Below, piece by piece: positions 1 through 5,508 of a DNA stretch of 6,732 nucleotides. The notes beneath the pieces are model-generated. The model searched no databases. It worked only from the letters and a program-made list of their open reading frames with translations, and was not told the origin of the DNA. The first letter of the stretch is position 1. Each line of letters begins with the position of its first letter. This stretch comes from Dehalococcoidia bacterium (lineage in GTDB: Bacteria; Chloroflexota; Dehalococcoidia; SZUA-161), in NCBI GenBank assembly GCA_004376205.1, contig SOKG01000042.1, forward strand, positions 1 to 6,732, written 5' to 3'. The position numbers were made by a program, and so were the translations under genes.

Positions 1-56
1 GCTAGCCCGTTGAGCCAGAGGAATACGGCTTCGTCTGCGGATATGATTGCCGAGAT
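1..56 (-). CDS. Possible N-terminal fragment of a PAP2-type lipid phosphatase, partial, no canonical start
   Basis: Reading leftward from 56, the frame gives ISAIISADEAVFLWLNGLA and remains open at the window edge. The segment DEAVFLWLNGLA resembles the start of PAP2-superfamily membrane phosphatases (undecaprenyl-diphosphatase type), which often begin with an Asp-x-x-Phe-x-x-x-Asn-Gly pattern before the first helix; this is family memory, not an alignment. A purine-rich AAGGGG sits 6 bases before the ATC codon at 56-54, where a start is expected, but there is no ATG, GTG or TTG in any frame of 1-58. The frame stays open upstream, overlapping the end of the 145-residue gene, back to a TAG, again with no usual start codon. 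It could be a gene with a rare ATC or ATA start, a sequence error at the start codon, a frameshift, or simply spacer before a gene outside the window. Confidence 0.3.
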   Translation of the reverse strand, partial: MSAIISADEAVFLWLNGL

Positions 57-58
57 GG

Positions 59-496
59 TTAACCCCTTTTCCTGAGCCCACGTGTGATAGCCTGAAAAAA
101 GGTCATTTGCCTAAGAGCATCGAGCCCACGAGGGACTCCTCTGTCGGTAGAGCTGGAGATTTTGGCGTTCACTACTGAAGACACCAAGATTGTGGCCACA
201 AGAGCGCTGCTGGCACCGGCCATAAAGGTGGCAAAACTCTCTGTCTCACCGAAGAAGATCTTGACTCCGTCATCGATTCTGACCAGAGGCTCGGCGTTGC
301 GGTCGCCGGTGGCATAGAACCAGACAAAGGCTCCCACTATTGCGACAGCGCCGAAAACATAGCAGAGCGATGGCCTTTTGAAGAATGTTAGCCCCTTTAG
401 GTCAGCACGCGCCACTGCTATTTGCAGCACACCCAGTGAAGAGAAAAAGACTAATGGGAAGTATTGCCAGAAGTAATCCCAGAAGCTGCTGCCCAT
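59..496 (-). CDS. Small three-helix membrane protein of unknown function
   Basis: I do not recognise this 145-residue protein. It has three likely membrane helices at about residues 9-29, 42-62 and 88-109, with a loop of about 25 residues between the second and third that contains several acidic residues, and a basic C-terminus ending LRKRG. There is no signal peptide with a cleavage site and no catalytic motif I can name. The ATG start is supported by GAGGTG at 510-505, 8 bases upstream, which lies inside the last codons of the glycosyltransferase gene. The two genes are separated by only 3 bases, so translational coupling is likely. Position after a polyprenyl-phosphate glycosyltransferase and before a possible PAP2 phosphatase suggests a membrane accessory role in lipid-linked sugar metabolism, but that is inference from neighbours alone. 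Confidence 0.8.
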   Translation of the reverse strand: MGSSFWDYFWQYFPLVFFSSLGVLQIAVARADLKGLTFFKRPSLCYVFGAVAIVGAFVWFYATGDRNAEPLVRIDDGVKIFFGETESFATFMAGASSALVATILVSSVVNAKISSSTDRGVPRGLDALRQMTFFQAITRGLRKRG

Positions 497-499
497 TAC

Positions 500-1663
500 T
501 CACTCACCTCGTTCAAGTCTCTGCCTCTGGGACTCTGTTTTCCACGTCCACAAAAAGTTCATCACGAAATTCCACACCAGACCAACGAGAATGGCAAAGA
601 ATAAGGCTAAGAGGTCGTATACCCCCAAGAGGCGGGTGAGCGGAGTATATACGGCGTAGTAAATTGCCACCGCGCCTGCGCTTACCATATTGAACTTAGC
701 CGCGCGAACTGCCAGAGCTTTGAGGCCACCTGCTCTCTTATCCCTGAAAGTCCAGAGATCATTTAGAGCGAAATTGGATAATATGGAAACCTCCAGGGCG
801 ATGAGGAGCGCTACAAGGTCATAGGGGTCACGTAGGCCAGCTATCCTGGTAAGGAGCCAGAAGCCCCCCAGGTTGATACCAAATCCGGTTGTTCCGACCA
901 CGCAGAACTTGAGGAATCTCTTCACATCGCCGTCAAACCATGCCAGACGGGAAAGGTGTCTGAGGAAGTTCAACTGCTCCCTGATAGTTAGATTACTCTT
1001 CCCTCTTTCCCTCTCTTTGAAGGTGTAAGGGACTTCCGCTATCTGACTGGCATTTCCCCTGACCAGCACCTCTAGCAAGATCTTGTATCCGATGGGGGTG
1101 AGCACCGCGCCGTCTATTACCTTCCGCTTGAACAAGAAAAAGCCTGCAAGGGGGTCCTTGATTCCCCTGGTTGAAGGCAATAGAATGGTTGCGAGCAGCT
1201 TTGCACCTTTGGAAATTATCGCTCTCTTCGTGCTCCAGCCTTCGATGTTGCCGCCTTCAACGTAGCGACTTGCGATCGCTACATCCGCTCCTCCTCTAAT
1301 AGCTTCCAACAGGGCAGGAATTTCCTCCGGCGGGTGCTGCAGGTCGGCATCTATCACTCCCAAGACTTCTCCCGTTGCCTGGTCAAGCCCTGCAACCACC
1401 GCCGAAGCCAGACCACGCTCGCTCGTGCGCACGATCACTTTGAGCGGGTATTTTGAGGAGAGGCTCTTCGCCAGCTCTGCGGTGCCATCAGGGCTGTTGT
1501 CGTCAACCACGATGAGCTCATAGCTGTATTTCGATAGGGCTTTATGTACTCTCTCTACCAGAGGGGTTATGTTTCCCTTTTCGTTAAAGGTGGGCGATAT
1601 TAGTGAGAGTTCAACGGCCTGTCGTGAGTTCACCGAAGGGTCTGACGCGCTCTGCGGTGCCAT
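500..1663 (-). CDS. Polyprenyl-phosphate glycosyltransferase (DPM1-like GT2) fused to a GtrA membrane domain
   Basis: Predicted to transfer a hexose from a nucleotide sugar to a polyprenyl or dolichyl phosphate at the cytoplasmic membrane face. With the ATG at 1663 it has 387 residues. The GT2 domain covers about residues 19-235: LSLISPTFNE opens the Rossmann-like fold, VDDNSPDGT (53-61) binds nucleotide, DADLQHPPE (105-113) is the DXD-type metal site, followed by ASRY (131-134), DPLAGFFLFKR (170-180) and RGKSNLT (220-226). The GtrA-type tail (about 249-375) has four membrane helices and the paired motifs SNFALNDLWTF and WNFVMNFLWTW. This is the architecture of archaeal dolichyl-phosphate mannose synthases. 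The sugar is not readable from sequence. The GTG at 1747 would add 28 residues but has no ribosome site; the ATG has AGGA 8 bases upstream and starts where the family does. The gene follows ilvE and precedes the membrane protein by 3 bases. Confidence 0.9.
   Translation of the reverse strand: MAPQSASDPSVNSRQAVELSLISPTFNEKGNITPLVERVHKALSKYSYELIVVDDNSPDGTAELAKSLSSKYPLKVIVRTSERGLASAVVAGLDQATGEVLGVIDADLQHPPEEIPALLEAIRGGADVAIASRYVEGGNIEGWSTKRAIISKGAKLLATILLPSTRGIKDPLAGFFLFKRKVIDGAVLTPIGYKILLEVLVRGNASQIAEVPYTFKERERGKSNLTIREQLNFLRHLSRLAWFDGDVKRFLKFCVVGTTGFGINLGGFWLLTRIAGLRDPYDLVALLIALEVSILSNFALNDLWTFRDKRAGGLKALAVRAAKFNMVSAGAVAIYYAVYTPLTRLLGVYDLLALFFAILVGLVWNFVMNFLWTWKTESQRQRLERGE
505..510 (-). promoter_or_regulatory. 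Ribosome binding site for the 145-residue membrane protein, inside the upstream gene
   Basis: GAGGTG read leftward, 8 bases before the ATG at 496-494. It is part of the last sense codons (Arg-Gly-Glu) of the glycosyltransferase, so ribosomes finishing that gene would end on the initiation site of the next. It fixes the start of the small membrane protein and supports an operon. Confidence 0.7.
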
Positions 1664-1670
1664 CCTCAAA

Positions 1671-1676
1671 TTCCTG
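1671..1676 (-). promoter_or_regulatory. Ribosome binding site supporting the ATG at 1663 of the glycosyltransferase
   Basis: CAGGAA read leftward, with AGGA 8 bases before the ATG at 1663-1661. It is only a moderate match, but the alternative GTG at 1747 has no purine-rich site ahead of it (GCCTGAAAACCCGATCGA precedes it). The sequence is the main reason for preferring the shorter protein. Confidence 0.5.
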
Positions 1677-1759
1677 AAGCAGACGCCTGGCAGTGACGAA
1701 ATAGCTGGCTCACAGACGCGAACGCAGCTAATAGACTGATACTGCACTCGATCGGGTTT

Positions 1760-2692
1760 TCAGGCTCTGACCATCTTCGCATAGGCTGGGGTGCACCAGT
1801 GGAGATATTTCTTGTTCTTTCCGCACTCCACGTCGAAATAGAGCTTCTGCAGTTCCCTGGTTAGCTTTCCTATGGTGCCTTCCCCCACCTTGCGGCGGTC
1901 GATCTCAAGTACTGGCGTTATGTGAGCCGCTGTGCCTGTTAGGAAACACTCCTCGGCCAAATATAGCTCACTGCGGTCAACATGCCTTTCTAGGGTCTCT
2001 ATGCCCAGCTCGTCCCTCGCCAGTTGTATAACAGTGTCCCTGGTGATTCCCATGAGGATTCTGTCGTAGCAGGAAGGTGTAACCAACTGTCCATCAATGA
2101 CCAGAAAGATGTTCTCACCAGTACCTTCGGAGACATGACCATCGGAGGTAAGCATGATGGCCTCGTCGAAGCCATTTTCGATAGCCTCGGTTTTTGCCAG
2201 TGCGTTATTTACATAAAGTCCAGTGATCTTTCCCCGTGGGGGTATCATATTGTCGTCGATCCTTCGCCAGGATGAAATAGAACATTTGATGCCCTTTGTA
2301 GCGTCTAAGTAGGGCCCGAATGTTGTAACCATAATCAGAAAGGCGTCTTCGAGGTCATGCAGTTTGACTCCCAGAGCTTCTGAGCTCTTGTAGGCTAGGG
2401 GGCGTATATAGACATCCTCTTGATATCCTGACTTCTGGACAAGCTCGATGGTTAATTGGCAAAGTTCATCTATGGAGCAAGGAAGACCGATGTTGAGCAA
2501 CTTGCAGCTGTTGAGCAGCCTCTGGTAGTGTTCTGGGCAGCGGAAGAGATATATCTGCTCCTCCTGGGGGTTCCAGTTCCCCCGAATTCCTTCAAAGCAG
2601 GCGGTCCCGTAGTGAAAAGCGTGAGTCATGATGCCTATCTTTGCTTTTGAGAGGGGGACGAACTGATTCTGGAAAAAGGCGTAAGGCGGCAT
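1760..2692 (-). CDS. ilvE: Branched-chain amino acid aminotransferase
   Basis: A PLP-dependent fold-type IV transaminase. The family exchanges the amino group between glutamate and 2-oxo acids, the last step of valine, leucine and isoleucine synthesis, in the cytoplasm. At 310 residues it matches the usual length (E. coli IlvE is about 309). Motifs in order: HAFHYGTACFEGIRG (24-38) in the substrate pocket, Arg58 as the likely phosphate ligand, YIRPLAY (95-101), the Schiff-base lysine K155 in RGKITGLYVN, E189 in SEGTGENIF contacting the pyridine nitrogen, and LTGTAAHITPV (251-261) binding the cofactor phosphate. These fit BCAT better than D-alanine transaminase or aminodeoxychorismate lyase. 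The ATG has a strong GGAGGAG site 7 bases upstream. It is the first gene of the leftward operon, with a sigma70-like promoter predicted in the divergent region. The leader of roughly 96 bases shows no T-box or branched-chain-rich leader peptide. The gap to the glycosyltransferase is 96 bases and shows no clear promoter or terminator. Confidence 0.95.
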   Translation of the reverse strand: MPPYAFFQNQFVPLSKAKIGIMTHAFHYGTACFEGIRGNWNPQEEQIYLFRCPEHYQRLLNSCKLLNIGLPCSIDELCQLTIELVQKSGYQEDVYIRPLAYKSSEALGVKLHDLEDAFLIMVTTFGPYLDATKGIKCSISSWRRIDDNMIPPRGKITGLYVNNALAKTEAIENGFDEAIMLTSDGHVSEGTGENIFLVIDGQLVTPSCYDRILMGITRDTVIQLARDELGIETLERHVDRSELYLAEECFLTGTAAHITPVLEIDRRKVGEGTIGKLTRELQKLYFDVECGKNKKYLHWCTPAYAKMVRA

Positions 2693-2699
2693 CGGTTTT

Positions 2700-2706
2700 C
2701 TCCTCC
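2700..2706 (-). promoter_or_regulatory. Strong ribosome binding site for ilvE
   Basis: GGAGGAG read leftward, 7 bases before the ATG at 2692-2690. It is a near-consensus Shine-Dalgarno site and fixes the ilvE start. Confidence 0.85.
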
Positions 2707-2786
2707 AAACGTATTAGTATCTCGCAACAAATCCTAGCTTGAATCCCTCCCGCCAGAGCAGAATTATGAGTAACTCTTTGTGTCTA

Positions 2787-2806
2787 CTGGTACAAAGTAT
2801 AACCAG
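2787..2806. promoter_or_regulatory. Candidate operator: CTGGT-N10-ACCAG dyad over the ilvE -10 box
   Basis: Perfect 5-base arms CTGGT (2787-2791) and ACCAG (2802-2806) flank a 10-base spacer that contains the predicted ilvE -10 hexamer. A related dyad, TTTGGT-N10-ACCTAA, surrounds the -10 box of the opposite promoter. The placement fits a repressor site, but no regulator is encoded in the window and the arms are short. Confidence 0.3.
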
Positions 2807-2824
2807 CTTCGGCGATAAAGACAA
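2796..2824 (-). promoter_or_regulatory. Predicted sigma70-type promoter for the ilvE operon
   Basis: Read leftward: TTGTCT (2824-2819), 17-base spacer, TATACT (2801-2796). The -35 box matches the consensus at 4 of 6 positions and the -10 box at 5 of 6, with ideal spacing. Transcription would start near 2788-2789, leaving a leader of about 96 bases before ilvE. The -10 box lies inside the dyad at 2787-2806. Confidence 0.55.
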
Positions 2825-2839
2825 GCCTTGGGCGCTCTC

Positions 2840-2868
2840 TTGAATCGGAGCTTCTTTGGTGCTAGCAT
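2840..2868 (+). promoter_or_regulatory. Predicted sigma70-type promoter for the prenyl reductase gene
   Basis: TTGAAT (2840-2845), 17-base spacer, TAGCAT (2863-2868); each box matches consensus at 4 of 6 positions and the spacing is ideal. Transcription would start near 2875, about 33 bases before the TTG start at 2908. Its -35 box lies about 15 bases from the -35 box of the leftward ilvE promoter, so the two are back to back. This is a moderate prediction because the hexamers are not strong. Confidence 0.4.
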
Positions 2869-2876
2869 AAACCTAA
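2855..2876. promoter_or_regulatory. Candidate operator: TTTGGT-N10-ACCTAA imperfect dyad over the reductase -10 box
   Basis: Arms TTTGGT (2855-2860) and ACCTAA (2871-2876) pair at 5 of 6 positions around a 10-base spacer holding the predicted -10 box TAGCAT. It shares TGGT-N10-ACC with the dyad at 2787-2806; the centres are 69 bases apart. The spacer region also includes the perfect palindrome TGCTAGCA (2860-2867). Low confidence alone; the pairing of two similar sites is what makes it notable. Confidence 0.25.
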
Positions 2877-2907
2877 GCTTTGGTCAATGAAATGGGGTTT
2901 GTGAAAG

Positions 2908-4068
2908 TTGGCTGAGTTATACGATGCAATGGTGGTAGGAGCAGGGCCTGCAGGCAGTTATCTTGCCTACAGCCTTGCTAAACTGGGATATCGGGTGATC
3001 GTCCTTGAACAGCGCCCAAAGATAGGCGACGCGGCTTGTTGCACCGGCATTGTGGGTAAGGAGTGCTTTGATCGGTTCCCCATTGCCAATAATGCTATTC
3101 TGACTCAAGCAAGTTCTGCTAAATTCTTCTCTCCTTCGGGAAAGTCGCTCAACCTGCGGAAGGAGACAGTGCAAGCCTATGTGATCGATCGTGCTGCTTT
3201 CGATGGTGCTCTGGCTCGCCGAGCGCAAGAGGTGGGGGCAGATTACCTTTTGTCAGCTCGAGTGGATGATATTGCTTTGGCGGATCGCTGTGTTAGGGCA
3301 GAGGTTGAGTATGGTGGGAGGATGACCAATTTCGACGCCAAAGTCGCAGTCATTAGCAGTGGATTTGGCGTCTCACTGCCCAAAAGGTTAGGGTTAGGAA
3401 AAATCGGTGACTTCGTTCTAGGGGCCCAGGCGGAAGTGGCTGCTACGGGTGTGGACGAAGTCGAGGTCTATTTCGGTCAGAGTATAGCCCCAGGCTTTTT
3501 TGCCTGGCTCGTTCCTACTGCATCCGGCAAGGCGCTGGCAGGCCTCCTGACACGGCGCAGCCCAGGAGCGTATTTGAAGGAACTCCTTTCAAGGCTGTTT
3601 GTTGAGGGTAAGATAGCTTCCCCCGAGGCTGAGTCCACTTACGGGATCATTCCACTGAAGCCTCTGCCCAAAACCTATGGAGAACGGCTTGTGGTTGTAG
3701 GTGATGCGGCAGGTCACGTTAAGCCCACTACAGGCGGTGGGATCTACTACGGGCTGCTGGGTGCTGATATTGCTGCTGATACTGTCCATGAGGCGCTCTG
3801 CGCAGATGATCTGTCAGCAAAAAGACTGGCTCGCTATGAGCAGGGGTGGAAAAGAATACTGGACCGGCAGCTGCAGATAGGGTACCTGGCCAGGAGATTG
3901 TATGAGCAGCTGAGCGATAGTCAAATCGAGCACATATTCGAGCTTTTTCATTCAGACAATGTTCATGAGGAGCTACTCCAGTCTCCGGATTTCTCTTTCG
4001 ATTGGCACGGAGACTCCGTCCTGAGGGCTCTGGGGCATAAGACTCTAGGCAGACTGCTCAGGCGTTGA
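2908..4068 (+). CDS. Geranylgeranyl-reductase-family FAD-dependent oxidoreductase
   Basis: A 386-residue flavoprotein of the family that saturates isoprenoid double bonds in archaeal lipids, chlorophyll side chains, menaquinone or polyprenols. The N-terminal FAD fold has VVGAGPAGS (9-17) and E34 at the end of the second strand for ribose binding. A Cys-containing motif, CCTGIVGKECF (44-54), matches the conserved Cys-Gly region of archaeal reductases. The APGFFAWLVP segment (194-203) corresponds to the family's aromatic-rich substrate-pocket motif. GDAAGHVKPTTGGGI (265-279) is the second FAD motif. Length is normal and no residue is obviously lost. The start is TTG at 2908: an in-frame TGA lies at 2902-2904, and the only other candidate, ATG at 2929, would trim the residues before the first beta strand. 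A GGGG at 2894-2897 is a weak ribosome site. The substrate cannot be read from sequence; other saturases of the same fold (such as MenJ-like) are alternatives. Confidence 0.88.
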   Translation: MAELYDAMVVGAGPAGSYLAYSLAKLGYRVIVLEQRPKIGDAACCTGIVGKECFDRFPIANNAILTQASSAKFFSPSGKSLNLRKETVQAYVIDRAAFDGALARRAQEVGADYLLSARVDDIALADRCVRAEVEYGGRMTNFDAKVAVISSGFGVSLPKRLGLGKIGDFVLGAQAEVAATGVDEVEVYFGQSIAPGFFAWLVPTASGKALAGLLTRRSPGAYLKELLSRLFVEGKIASPEAESTYGIIPLKPLPKTYGERLVVVGDAAGHVKPTTGGGIYYGLLGADIAADTVHEALCADDLSAKRLARYEQGWKRILDRQLQIGYLARRLYEQLSDSQIEHIFELFHSDNVHEELLQSPDFSFDWHGDSVLRALGHKTLGRLLRR

Positions 4069-4117
4069 CAAAATCTATTCTTGCTTTCTAGAGTGCCGAA
4101 CAATCTTATGGGATAGT

Positions 4118-4146
4118 TTGACAGAAGTCTGGGGCCCCATTAGAAT
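4118..4146 (+). promoter_or_regulatory. Near-consensus sigma70-type promoter for the M16 peptidase gene
   Basis: TTGACA (4118-4123, perfect), 17-base spacer, TAGAAT (4141-4146, 5 of 6). Transcription would start near 4153, giving a leader of about 45 bases. This is the best promoter match I found in the window, so the peptidase gene probably has its own transcript even though it follows the reductase in the same direction. Confidence 0.7.
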
Positions 4147-4152
4147 GTTGGC

Positions 4153-4173
4153 GGTGGGGCGCAAAGCCCCATT
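4153..4173 (+). other. Stem-loop at the predicted 5' end of the peptidase mRNA
   Basis: GGTGGGGC (4153-4160) and GCCCCATT (4166-4173) pair around the loop GCAAA: five G-C or C-G pairs, one T-A and two G-U pairs. The stem begins at the base predicted as the transcription start and ends 14 bases before the AGGAG site, so it leaves the ribosome site free. This resembles a 5' stabilising stem-loop. It could instead be a weak terminator for readthrough from the reductase gene, but the following bases (CACTCTTTAAC) are not a T-run. Confidence 0.5.
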
Positions 4174-4187
4174 CACTCTTTAACAGC

Positions 4188-4192
4188 AGGAG
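4188..4192 (+). promoter_or_regulatory. Ribosome binding site for the M16 peptidase
   Basis: AGGAG, 5 bases before the ATG at 4198. The match and spacing fix this start, and the protein begins, as family members do, a few residues before the first strand (LDNGLRIV). Confidence 0.8.
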
Positions 4193-4197
4193 CACTG

Positions 4198-5463
4198 ATG
4201 TATCAAAAGATGGTCCTGGACAACGGACTGCGAATAGTCTCCAGCGCTATGCCTCATACGCGATCGGTCTGTATCTGCATCTTCATCGGGACTGGGTCAA
4301 GGTACGAGATGGCAGAGCAGGCGGGGTTATCCCATTTCGTGGAGCACCTTTGCTTCAAAGGGACAGAAAGACGGCCTACAGCGAAGGAGCTGTCAGAGAC
4401 AATCGATGGCGTTGGGGGTATCCTCAACGGGGGAACGGATAAAGAATTGACGGTCTACTGGGCCAAAGTCGCTCGCACTCACTTCTTGCTGGCTTTAGAT
4501 TTGCTCGGGGACATGCTTCGTAACTCCAAATTCGATCCTGTGGATATGGAGAACGAACGTAAGGTCATTGTCGAGGAATTGAATATGTGCATGGATTCCC
4601 CCCAGAGCCGTGTGGACATGCTGATCGACGAGGTGATATGGCCAGCCCAACCCCTGGGACGTGATGTTGCCGGGAGCAAGGAAACGGTTGCCGCCATCGA
4701 TCATAATATGCTCCTCGGCTACCTGTCTACCCACTACCTCCCCAGTAATACTGTGGTCGGCGTAGCTGGGGACATCAGTCATAACGAGGTGGTTGACGCA
4801 GTAATGTCGGTTCTTGGTGACTGGCCTGACGGAGTGCCTGGGTCCTGGTTTCCTGCGGATAACGGTCAGGACGCATCCCGCCTTGTAGTTGAGCCACGAA
4901 AGATGGAGCAAGCGCACCTCTGCCTGGCAGTGCGGGGAATATCGCATATACATCCCGATCGCTTTATACTCGACCTGCTGAACTTGATCCTAGGCGAGGG
5001 GATGAGCAGTCGCCTTTTCCTGGAAATCCGTGAACGACGAGGACTTGCCTACGAGATACATAGCCATGTCAGCCATTTCCATGATTCAGGCTCGGTCAAT
5101 ATCTGTGCCGGGGTCGACCCGAAGAGGGTTGACGATGCTATCGAAGCTATTCTGATGGAGTTGGCGAAGCTAAGAGAGGATCAGGTGTCGGAGGCTGAGA
5201 TTGTCAAGGCTAAGGAAATGGGGAAAGGGCGTCTCATGCTACGCATGGAGGATACACGCAACGTAACTGGGTGGATAGGGGGGCAGGAGCTGCTTATGGG
5301 GCATATCCGCACTGTGGATGAGGTGACTTCGATATTGGATGCTGTTACCGCTAGCGACTTGCAGCGGGTGGCACGAGAGCTGTTCGTTACTAATAGGCTT
5401 TGTCTGGCTTTGGTTGGGCCTTCTCGCAAAGAGAGACGTCTGGAAAGGCTACTTAAGCTTTAG
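4198..5463 (+). CDS. M16 family zinc metallopeptidase (processing-peptidase-like)
   Basis: A 421-residue clan ME peptidase of the one-chain bacterial type related to mitochondrial processing peptidase beta and B. subtilis MlpA-like proteins; typical length is about 410-430. The inverted zinc motif HFVEH gives H46 and H50 as ligands and E49 as the catalytic base. The third ligand is E127 in ENERKVIVEE, 77 residues after H50, with E120 seven residues earlier, the spacing seen in pitrilysin. The C-terminal half keeps GEGMSSRLFLEIRERRGLAY (266-285), the conserved Arg-Tyr substrate-binding motif. All active-site residues are present, so it should be a working endopeptidase acting on unfolded or short peptides. 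There is no signal peptide, so it is probably cytoplasmic. The common NAxT segment after the zinc motif reads NGGTDKE here. It has its own strong promoter and converges with the glycosidase gene. Its substrate is not predictable. Confidence 0.95.
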   Translation: MYQKMVLDNGLRIVSSAMPHTRSVCICIFIGTGSRYEMAEQAGLSHFVEHLCFKGTERRPTAKELSETIDGVGGILNGGTDKELTVYWAKVARTHFLLALDLLGDMLRNSKFDPVDMENERKVIVEELNMCMDSPQSRVDMLIDEVIWPAQPLGRDVAGSKETVAAIDHNMLLGYLSTHYLPSNTVVGVAGDISHNEVVDAVMSVLGDWPDGVPGSWFPADNGQDASRLVVEPRKMEQAHLCLAVRGISHIHPDRFILDLLNLILGEGMSSRLFLEIRERRGLAYEIHSHVSHFHDSGSVNICAGVDPKRVDDAIEAILMELAKLREDQVSEAEIVKAKEMGKGRLMLRMEDTRNVTGWIGGQELLMGHIRTVDEVTSILDAVTASDLQRVARELFVTNRLCLALVGPSRKERRLERLLKL

Positions 5464-5485
5464 GGCTGTTGGGAAGAATAACCCT
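5462..5485. terminator. Weak hairpin between convergent genes, possible bidirectional terminator
   Basis: AGGGCTGTT (5462-5470) and AATAACCCT (5477-5485) pair at 8 of 9 positions (one C-A mismatch, one G-U pair) around the loop GGGAAG. It begins within the peptidase stop codon, in the 45-base gap before the convergent glycosidase stop. Neither side has a clear T-run, so it is not a classical intrinsic terminator; its location is the main argument. Confidence 0.3.
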
Positions 5486-5508
5486 CAGTCGATGAGCTTT
5501 GGCTAAAT

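Noticed and set aside
385..639. An 84-residue plus-strand frame across the membrane protein/glycosyltransferase junction
   Set aside because: It is antisense to two supported genes, low in complexity, and lacks a ribosome site or recognisable motif.
2693..2789. T-box riboswitch or branched-chain leader peptide ahead of ilvE
   Set aside because: The leader of about 96 bases is too short for a T-box, shows no T-box-like sequence, and has no short frame rich in Leu, Ile or Val codons.
2871..2884. Imperfect palindrome ACCTAAGCTTTGGT at the predicted reductase transcription start as a separate operator
   Set aside because: It overlaps the right arm of the dyad at 2855-2876, has a central HindIII-like AAGCTT with a mismatch in each arm, and cannot be distinguished from chance.
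2917..3228. A 103-residue minus-strand frame over the start of the prenyl reductase
   Set aside because: It is antisense to the FAD-binding region and rich in His, Ser and Cys without pattern; no support as a gene.
4042..4094. Inverted repeat ACTCTAG/CTAGAGT around the end of the reductase gene as a terminator
   Set aside because: The arms are 7 bases and the loop is 39 bases, with no T-run after it. It is too open for an intrinsic terminator and likely chance.
4495..4953. A 152-residue open frame on the minus strand inside the peptidase gene
   Set aside because: It lies wholly antisense to a complete, motif-verified M16 gene, has no ribosome site that I see, and its translation resembles no family. 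It is a shadow of the coding bias of the real gene.
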